NCBI GenBank assembly: GCA_011009095.1
Contig: VTPC01000842.1
Span: forward strand, 589,734-653,733
Source: Ignelater luminosus
Lineage: Eukaryota > Arthropoda > Insecta > Coleoptera > Elateridae
DNA length: 64,000 nt
Direction of reading: 5' to 3'
Position 1 is the stretch's first letter; the number at the start of each line of letters is the position of its first letter. Under the pieces are notes generated by a model. That model searched no databases and was not told where the DNA came from. It worked only from the letters and a program-made list of their open reading frames with translations. Both the position numbers and the translations under genes were made by a program. Positions 56,290 through 64,000 of this stretch are shown in pieces.

Positions 56290-57050
56290 GAAACTGCATG
56301 AAATTGCAGCCAAAACCCTACAAATCTCTTATGCAAAAACTCAATACATGGACGAGACCCCTCGTCACCTTGATAGACAGCCTATGACAACAAAGTTCAG
56401 AAACATAGTTCATTCAGTCCTCAGGATTAAATCGCGAAGCAAACGTAGAAAGACTCTCTAAATTACAAAAGGCCTATAGAATGACGTGGAACAGATACAA
56501 CAAACAATTAATATCCCGTAACGCAAAACTAAGACATTACAACACAGTGCTCAAACCAGAAGCGCTATGTGCATCGGAGACTTTAATAATGGGGGGGGGG
56601 GGGGGGAAAAACACTTAAAAGAAAAAAAAAAAAAAAAGAAAGAAACATCCTTAGGACAGTTTTGATCCAGTCTGCATAAGGTGGAATCTGGATGAAAAGG
56701 AAATCGCTGGAATTATATCAACACTTCGGAAAAATAACAGAAACTTTTAGGAAAAGGCGATTAAAATTCTACGGACATATCCTGCGAATGAACAACTGCA
56801 AGCTCACCAAACGAATCCTTAACCTTGCCCTCTCCATGAAAGTAAGAAACAACTGGCTTATAGAAATTGATAAAGAATCGGCATCAACAATGACACCCTA
56901 CAGGACAGAAATAAATTCAGGCAACTGGTCGACAACCACCATTTTGCGGATGTTCAAACAACCAGGCCCGGTGCAGTCTGCACACAGGAGCGGAGGAAGA
57001 CTCCCAGCAAAAGAATTGAAAGGATTGGAAGCTAACTAAGCTCTACCGAT
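56290..57050 (+). pseudogene. LINE RT C-terminal remnant
   Basis: The plus strand has ISYAKTQYMDETPRHLDRQP, then an REANVERLSKLQKAYRMTWN-like stretch, the frame-shifted ILRTV and, at 56692-57039, ITETFRKRRLKFYGHILRMN followed by KLTKRILNL. This FYGHILRM..R..KRI block is the hallmark C-terminal domain of a group of insect LINE reverse transcriptases. A run of 16 G (56591-56606) and a long A tract interrupt the frame. No 3' poly(A) end is clear. It is non-functional. Confidence 0.75.
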
Positions 57051-57179
57051 GAAAGAAAGAAGGATCTAATTAACATCAATTCAACGTTTAACTCTTTTAT
57101 TTTAAATGCCACACTCTGAATATTCTTACATACCTTCGGTATGTGGTTTGCGGTGAAATTCAGCGCTTCCCAGTGTATA

Positions 57180-58711
57180 CAGGGCGGGCCAACGAAAACG
57201 AAACAGACTGAATAACTTCCACGAAAATAATTTTCGAAAAAACGCAACAATAGTCGTTTAGTATTTAGAGGGGGGCATTTTTTGACGTACAATTAGAACC
57301 CTAAACTTGACCTGCTAGAAAGGGGACGGTGTCAACTCCTAAAGAATGTCTAACGGGAAAGGGATTCAAGTGGGACATCACTAGAAAGGTCTTTCAATTC
57401 TCCATATTGCCCCGTTTGAATTTTTAAATTCGGTCGATTTGTTTGGAGGATACAGGGTGTAAAATCTAAAACATAGTAGGTTGCATGATCTTCAGATTTT
57501 CGACGAAATTTAAAAACTTTCGCATCTGAATTCGTACATTCTGTCTGTCTGTTGCCATGTTCCCGTAACTTTACAGGACAGGCTATATATAAAACCAACT
57601 TAAAATTTTCTCCTGATTACAGAACGTAATCGGTATTTCGATATCACGAATACTTTTCGAGATAATCGGGATCGAATATGACGATTTTTCGATATAGTGA
57701 TATTATAATATGATATCGACTTAGTTTTTAAGGCTGAATACGACTATGAAATTTAAATTTTATATCTCGAGTAGTTCTCGAGATATTCGATCTTTTTAAA
57801 TTTCGTCATGATCATGTTTGCATTTTCACTGGTTATATTTGACATTTGCTCTCGTTTAATTTGACAATCTTGCATCCAGTCTATACAAGTCTGTCATGTT
57901 TATTTTTTATTTTCCTAGTATGGGTAGCAAGTGAATTTTCTAGTACTTGTTGTAAATTAAGAAAAACTTACATTATAGGTTACTCGATTGCAGAAAAGAT
58001 CGAAATGGTTGCACCTTTCTTTGGAAATAATAAAAATGCAGACAGAGCTGGCGAGCTGTTCAATCAACGACATGCAAACAAACGTGTAGGTCGCAAGTAT
58101 GTTTTACAGTTAGTGGAAAAATTCCAGAAAACAGGATCTGTGGTCAATAAAAAGAGAGACGCTGAAAACCCCGTGCGAAATGATGGAGTGAAAGTAGCGG
58201 TTCTGGGTCATGTTTTGCATGCAATTGGCTACTGTATCTGGTGTTAGTAGAACCAGTATTCAACAAATCTTAAAACACCATAAGTCTCACCCATACAGGA
58301 ACTTGATCGTCGTTTGTAATTCTGCCAGGTCATAAGTGAACGAGCGACCAAAAATCGAAATGTTCTATTTAATGCCTGTTTTTCCAATGAATGCTCTTTT
58401 TTTGTAAATAGTAAGGTAAATCGTCATCCACGAATATTTCATATTGTCCATACCCAACGACCAAAAAAGTTAAATGTTTGGGCGAAAATGACAAGCGCTA
58501 CCTGGAGAATCAATTGACATTTCAACAAGACGGAGCTCCTCCACATTTTAACATTTTGAAGCCCTCCCCTCTAGGGGGTTGAGGTTTAGGGTTCGAATTG
58601 TACGTCAAAAAATGTCCCCTTTCAATACGAATCGACGTGTTTTTGCATTTTTTCGAAAAATTATTTTCGTGGGAGTTATTCTGTCTGTTTCGCTTTCGTT
58701 GGGCCACCCTG
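57180..58711 (+). mobile_element. IS630/Tc1/mariner-type element with ~180-bp inverted ends
   Basis: The left end is CAGGGCGGGCCAACGAAAAC and the right end CAGGGTGGCCCAACGAAAGC (reverse complement), each followed by GAAACAGACnGAATAACT and ACATTTTTTGACGTACAATT-like sequence. TA flanks both ends. It holds a decayed transposase. The left end is also present alone at 21009-21195. Confidence 0.88.
57990..58550 (+). pseudogene. IS630-like transposase pseudogene
   Basis: From about 57990 the frame reads AEKIEMVAPFFGNNKNADRA and YVLQLVEKFQKTGSVVNKKR, the N-terminal HTH region of insect IS630-like transposases. It then breaks and resumes with NECSFFVNSKVNRHPRIF, THPKKLNVWAKM-like sequence (LNVWA is conserved in relatives) and LTFQQDGAPPHFN, which carries the second catalytic Asp. 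The part with the third acidic residue is missing: the right inverted repeat begins at once. The first Asp position reads Asn (NECSFF where relatives have DE). The copy is dead. Confidence 0.8.
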
Positions 58712-58713
58712 TA

Positions 58714-59035
58714 TTACTTATTTTATTAAGGCTGGTTAATTTTCTAGTTGATGCACATGATATTCTAATACACCTATATATATTAACAATAGTCAGAACT
58801 TATAATAAATGCAATAAAGATAAGGATATAGATTTGTTCAACGTTACTTATTTCCGACGCTGCCTATCCAATTCAACATGATGGTTAATTCTAATTCAAT
58901 TATTAAATTTTCATTAAACTTTCATGAAGTCCTTTTACATTTCTTTTATTTCACATTTCAAATAAATTTTGTACCTTACATTAATTTTGTCTATCAATTA
59001 AATTAATGACAACACAGCACACGATGTTCCTTTTA
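58714..59035. other. No gene recognised
   Basis: A short AT-rich spacer between two TA-flanked elements. Confidence 0.5.
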
Positions 59036-59037
59036 TA

Positions 59038-59432
59038 CAGGATGTTTAAAAATGTCGAATAGTTTGGCCACATATAGTATTCATTGCAACGATCAAAAAA
59101 GTTTATTCACGACCAATTAATTCTCTAGAAGAGCTGAGGAAGCGGATAAAACATGCCTGTGAGAATACGTACGACTCCGGGAATTTTTGAAACAGTACGA
59201 ACATCTTTGGAAAGGAGACATGTAAAGCACCTGCTGTAATGACTTTGTAGTTTAAAATTACCTTACGTTTTTTAATAAATAATCATAGGCACTTATGTCT
59301 TCATTAATTAAAAAATGTACTCTATCTCTGAAATGGTTGAGTTGCGGACCCATATTGATTAAGACTTTTTTGACCGTCGCAATGAGTACTATAAGTGGCT
59401 AGAATATTCGACAACATTTTTTAAGCACCCTG
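59038..59432 (+). mobile_element. 395-bp deletion derivative of an IS630-type element
   Basis: The ends are CAGGATGTTTAAAAATGTCG and CAGGGTGCTTAAAAAATGTT (reverse complement), with arms similar for about 65 bp including CTCATTGCGACGGTC-like sequence. TA flanks both sides. Inside, the plus strand keeps VYSRPINSLEELRKRIKHAC and TPGIFETVRTSLERR, the last part of an insect IS630-like transposase. This is a MITE formed by internal deletion. Confidence 0.85.
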
Positions 59433-59434
59433 TA

Positions 59435-61366
59435 TAATATATATAATTTGTATTCGCTATTATATTTGTTTATACTTTTACATTTCCCTGTAACTGGATA
59501 ATTTTTCTGCTGGGAAATAAGGATTATTATTATTGATATTGTTATTATTATTATTACTATTATTAATAGTAGTACTGGTTCTGTTAAAAACATTACATCG
59601 CACATCTACAAAGTAAATCAATGCCCGAAGCTCAATAAGCATTTCCAATCAAGAAAGTATTTTTTTGTTTGAATTTTCAGTAGTCCTATCTTAAACAAAA
59701 TTACACGAAGTTAGTAATACTCCCAACTACCAAATATGACATTTTTTTCTGGCTTTTATGAAACAGACTGCGATTTGCTATATAAAGTAGTTAAAACAAT
59801 AATTAAACCCTGTAAATTAAGTTCTGCATGGTAACAACCTACTAGTTGCAAAATATAAAAACAAACCTGCCGAAATTAAACTGGCCAAAGTGCAAACGTT
59901 GAAATAAACTTCCGAAGCTTTTTGTTGATGCTGGGCATAAAACCGTCGATAAACATAATAAAGGATAAAAATGCTATATATATATGTATACATGTGTGTA
60001 CATATTATGTGAAGAAAAACGTTTGGTGTAAATACAGGTGCCAAGGTCGTACTACTGACGTTTAAGCTACCGTTAAATATTTACACAAGACGATTCAAAT
60101 ACACAGCCAGTCACACTCGCAGACAATGAGAAGTTTTCGGAAATACGTGCAAAAACTTTTTCTCAATGGAAAATTTCCTGATAAAACTTTCTCTGAAATT
60201 ATTTGTTTAGAAGATTTAGGAAATAATAAGAATCTTACATAATTTCGCGGAATCCAATTTTAAAAATCTAAAACATATAATTCTAGGTAACGATCCAAAA
60301 CAATACGCCACAGTTCCAGGTACTTAAAGATTCGGAATCCCCGGTTAAGTAACTGCGGTTTTCTCAGGTAGTCTGTTTGAATTACTTCCGCCAACTTAAA
60401 TTGTGCTTAAATGGCAAAATCTTAAATAGGAGGGTCATTTCCTGTTACATTTAACTGAACACGAAAAAGGTGGACAGAAGAGGTAAATAAATAAATGTTG
60501 GTTTTTAAGAAGAACGTGCACGCATTTTCAGGTTTCAGTAATTGCTGTATAATGCGTTCAAATAGTAACAACCGGAAACAGAACAGATAAATAAATGTGA
60601 TAAGTAAGTACCTACCTATAGCCGGCTATAAAAATATAAAAGTATTTTTTCTCAAACCGGACGTGCTTCTCTCTGCTTATTGCCCTTGACGTCCGGCCTG
60701 TCCTTGGATAAGAAAAAAGAATCTACATCCATTTGTCCTTAGGGAATGCACCTGCATAATCCACCTTGAACGCAAGCACGCACGTTCGCTATTCACAGGT
60801 AGATAGATTTACCTACCGTTACATTATTATTATTATTTTTTTTTATACTACCAGTTATTGACTAGCGTTTAATAACAAAGAAGGGATCTGATTATGTTAA
60901 AGAAAACCGGAAAAGTCAATCAGAGCGTATAAAAAACTGGAACGAAGATTAGTAAAACTGTGTTTTGTATATTTCTTTTTGTTGAATCTTGTTTATTTTT
61001 TATACTATCTTTATTTCATAACGCAATTTCCGGTGGGTAAATATTTTATTGGTGCTACTAAAAAAACTGTGTATCGACTTCATCAAACATTTTATCAGTT
61101 AATCAGCAAATAAATAAATTACATGCTTCACAGGAGACTGATATTTAACCACTTCTCATAGTCATATCAATAAAAATAATGCAATTAATTACTTAATTAC
61201 ATTTTTTTAATAAACAAAAACAAGACAACGTATTCTAATAGCCGTAAATGGGACTTGTAAATTAAACGCAGACCATATACAGGGTGTCTTGAAAATTGGT
61301 ACAAGTTTGCGTTCTAATGTACCGTTGTTACATCTGCTAAGTATCCTGTGTGATTTAATTCTGATA
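59435..61366. other. Stretch without a recognisable gene
   Basis: It contains ATT-type simple repeats near 59520-59570 and a CAGGGTGTCTTGAAAATTGG MITE-type end at about 61281. No coding motif is supported. Confidence 0.5.
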
Positions 61367-63368
61367 CCGTAAAGAGGGGCTACTTTGCTCCCATATTAAA
61401 ATATTTTTCGATACGCGTTCTATTTCTGCTATACAAATAGTGAGGAAAACTGTAAAATTGAGTTGTATGTAAAGATAAATATCATAAAAACATTTTTCTG
61501 CATTTATGAAGGTGTTAAATAATAATTTATAGGTGTTTAAAAAAAATAAAAATGGGGCAAAGTTTCCCATAGGAGTGGATTACTTTGCGCCGCATTCTAA
61601 ATGTTAGTTAAATGTGGGTAAATAATGCGGTGGAGTAATGTTTCCCCACGGATAATTTGTATTATACATTTCGGCACCTAAGTATATATCCAATTTTGAT
61701 TAAAAAGAAAACTTTTTGGAAAAAGTACTATTGGTTTCAAAATGAACTAGGATACAGGCCAACTACTATGATTCGAAAATGTAAGTATTTTTCCTAGTGC
61801 AAATGTGACTTGATCGGTCAAATAATCCATGGGTAAAGATATTTTAGCCGAAATTAAATGTAGATATTACAATGGGAAAATTAAGGTGACCTAGTTCATT
61901 TTGAAACCAATAGTACATTAATATAGACAGAAATTAAGAAGCAGATATAAGTTGTATTAAGTATGATTTAATGGAACATAAATATTAATATTAGAAACGT
62001 ATAACATATTAAACCAGATAAAAAACATAAAATTTTATTATAAATTTTCTAGCTCAGGTACTCTGAAGAGCCCTCTCTTATTAATAGCTTTTGGAGGATT
62101 AATGCTGCCAAGCACATCCTTCCAATCATTAAATAGTTCATCCTTTCTTGACGGTCACTTCCAGGATTTGAAAGACTTGATCATTGCAGTAATGTTCGCT
62201 CCTTTATTACCGAAGCTTAATATGACACCCGGATACAGTTCACTCTCGTACATAAAAACGACGTAGGCACCAACTTCTCTAACTATGGGCTTAAAAGTTT
62301 GTGCAGCAACCTCTTGTTCCAATTCTTCTTGTTCTTCTCTCAATTCTTCAATTTTTTTTCTTTTGAAGGTGTTGAAGTCATCGTCAGAAGAATCTTGTAA
62401 AATTAAATCATCATCTTCGTCGCTTGCGTTTTTTCTCCATGCCACTTTGATTGGATGAAAAAATGCTACATCCAGTGGCTGGGTAAGGTGCGTACTATTC
62501 GGTGGTAGACACACAAAGCAGACATTTTCTTCACGGCAGCATTTAAAAATGCCAACGTTTAGATGTGTGGACAGATTATCTGCAATTATTACTTTCCTCC
62601 CAGGCAGCTTCTTTAGTCTTGATAAAAGCAGCGTTTCAAACCAATCATTCTAAGTGACGGAATCAAACCACCCTGACGTAGTGTGATGATATCTACATTT
62701 TGTTGGTCCTGCTTCTGTCCATGTTGTCCATATCTGGGACGATTTATATGCAACGTAAGGTGGAAGCACCTCGCCTGCAGCACTTCCACAAATCATTAAA
62801 GAAGTGCTGCTTTTGCTAAAGTTCCATATTTTCTCCGGGTATTTGACACCATGCGGACAATTAACTTTACAGAAGAAAATCGGCGGTTTTCCAGGTGACC
62901 TTGTGTGCTTCCGTTTTAATTTGTTCATAATAGTCCAGGGAGCTTCAGGAGCAAAGTATCCCCCAAACGGACCAAATCAAATTACATGTCGGTATTTTAT
63001 GAAAAACTTAAGAAACCATTTAATTTAGCAAACAACTAAAAGCAGTTCTAAATTAAGCATAAAATTCTACACAGGAAAAGTTACTACATACCTTTGCACC
63101 GTTAATATTTTCATAAAATGTAGACAACTTTTCTTTAACACAATATTTGTGAAATACAAATGCCGGTTACCAATCGCAGTTTTTTTTCTATATGCGTTAC
63201 TTGGTTATGACGCACACTACATTACCAACAGTGTATATGCCCCATCTAGCGGATAGAATCGTAGTTATCGCGTATCAGTTTATGATTTCCTAGCTGGAGA
63301 CCTGTGACTCTTTTTTTAAATTTGGTCCAAAGAAACCCCTTTAGGAGCAAAATAGTCCCGTTTTACGG
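61367..63368 (-). mobile_element. ~2.0-kb pogo-like element
   Basis: The left end is CCGTAAAGAGGGGCTACTTT and the right end CCGTAAAACGGGACTATTTT (reverse complement), each continuing GCTCC. Between them is a transposase frame on the minus strand with two stops. Short motifs of the type GGnGCAAAGTAnnCC recur near both ends. The target duplication is unclear. Confidence 0.8.
62038..62928 (-). pseudogene. pogo/Tigger-like DDE transposase, catalytic half, two stops
   Basis: One continuous frame of 297 codons has only two stops: TAG at 62650-62652 and TGA at 62155-62157, the latter where relatives have Trp. It carries KYPEKIWNFSKSSTSLMICG, the GEVLPPYVAYKS block, KVIIADNLSTHL (second Asp) and CLPPNSTHLTQPLDVAFF (third Asp); 35 residues separate these two, as in pogo-like enzymes. 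An acidic stretch (DEDDDLILQDSSDDD) and a coiled, Glu-rich segment follow. A C-terminal domain then ends at PPKAINKRGLFRVPELENL. The N-terminal HTH and CENP-B-type domain and the first Asp are missing. It is dead but lightly decayed. Confidence 0.85.
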
Positions 63369-63379
63369 CATTCTAAAAA

Positions 63380-63826
63380 ATGTGAAATTAAAAAAAATGT
63401 ATAGAAAAAATAATATAAACACTGAATTCATAAATGAAAGAAAGATATTAATAAGTTTGACCGGAACTGCTTATAGAACATACACCGAGGGTGTAGAGGA
63501 TGGTATCACGACAAATGTTGATGCTTTCTGGGATTTTGTTGGGTTAACAAATCCACAAGCATTACGTTTAAGTATAATGACGTAAACACAGTTATTGCTG
63601 ATACGTTTGCAGAATATTTCCATTCTGTTTGCACAAAAAAGATGATAAAAGTAAAATTGACAATTATAGGTCGATCTTAGTTTCATGAACAGATCATATG
63701 GAAATTGCTTCGCTCCTAATAAATTTACAACTACAAACAAATGTTTTTGAAGATAACTCTCAGCTTGACGTAATCTATACAGATTTTCAAAAAGCCGCTT
63801 GTTATTTAAGCTTTCAAAATTTGGTG
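63380..63826 (+). pseudogene. LINE fragment (endonuclease-RT linker and RT start)
   Basis: The plus strand reads YTEGVEDGITTNVDAFWDFV, then NDVNTVIADTFAEYFHSVC after a frame change, NLQLQTNVFEDNSQLDV and finally VIYTDFQKA, the start of the RT palm in jockey-like elements. An intervening part is lost. It is cut at 63827 by the TA-flanked CAGTGTGG repeat. Confidence 0.7.
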
Positions 63827-63828
63827 TA

Positions 63829-64000
63829 CAGTGTGGTCCAATTTCGATGGGATTAAATGGGTAACTTTCTTATTAGCCCAGATAAATGAAAACGGCTTAG
63901 GTACTCGTGACCTCTTTTTTCATGCTTATTCCATTACCGTTGCCGGAAATCAGCTGCCATTTTTTGTTTTTCCCTACAGAGAAAAAGTAAAAAATGACCG
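63829..64000. repeat. Dispersed CAGGGTGTCC-type repeat, running off the window
   Basis: It begins CAGTGTGGTCCAATTTCGAT after TA and continues with GGGATTAAATGGGTAACTTT, like the copies at 17646 and 21407. The far end is outside the window. Confidence 0.55.

Overview
This window looks like nuclear DNA of an insect: it is AT-rich, gene-poor and crowded with transposon remains. The supporting signs are short GT-AG introns (54-70 bp), a secreted-protein gene resembling the insect DUF1091 family, a mellifera-type mariner, a copia element primed by an internal fragment of initiator tRNA-Met, and many Tc1/mariner-type elements with TA target duplications. The order cannot be fixed from the sequence. 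No bacterial-style operon, rRNA gene, intact tRNA gene or CRISPR array was found.

Only two reading frames look intact. One is a three-exon DUF1091-like gene (22217-22916, minus, 194 aa). The other is a mariner transposase (19648-20700, minus, 350 aa) inside a complete 1.3 kb element with matching inverted repeats and TA duplications. The DUF1091-like gene has a frameshifted neighbour copy (16773-17560) and a first-exon fragment (21198-21395), so this is a local duplication later broken up by insertions.

Layout: 0.4-1.3 kb, end of a LINE. 4.6-5.4 kb, a GC-rich 9-bp-periodic block followed by a ~118-bp tandem array. 5.5-8.1 kb, a truncated copia element on the minus strand. 10.8-11.1 kb, two tRNA-Arg-like SINE remnants. 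12.9-14.0 kb, a Mutator-like transposase pseudogene cut off by a 1.87 kb fold-back element (14.0-15.9 kb). 16.7-23 kb, the DUF1091 cluster with mariner and other insertions. 24.3-26.3 kb, small MITEs around a Tigger/pogo-like element. 30.2-31.9 kb, a ~95-bp tandem array and a second GC-rich block. 36.5-39 kb, the second ~118-bp array. 42.6-44.0 kb, a hAT element with an 8-bp duplication. 44.8-46.0 kb, a Tc1 pseudogene. 46.2-46.7 kb, a long-TIR MITE. 48.6-50.7 kb, a large array joined to another GC-rich block. 53.4-54.9 kb, a mariner carrying a nested MITE. 56.3-59.4 kb, LINE and IS630-like remains. 61.4-63.4 kb, a pogo-like element. 63.4-63.8 kb, another LINE piece. The stretches at 31.9-36.5, 39.0-42.6, 50.7-53.4 and 59.4-61.4 kb carry no recognisable gene and could be intergenic or intronic.

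The most unusual pattern is a family of GC-rich blocks with about 9-bp periodicity and TAGAG...CTGCACGGGCC-like ends. There are four copies, and three of them sit beside tandem arrays of two minisatellite families. The repetition suggests a mobile module that carries or seeds minisatellites, but this is inference.
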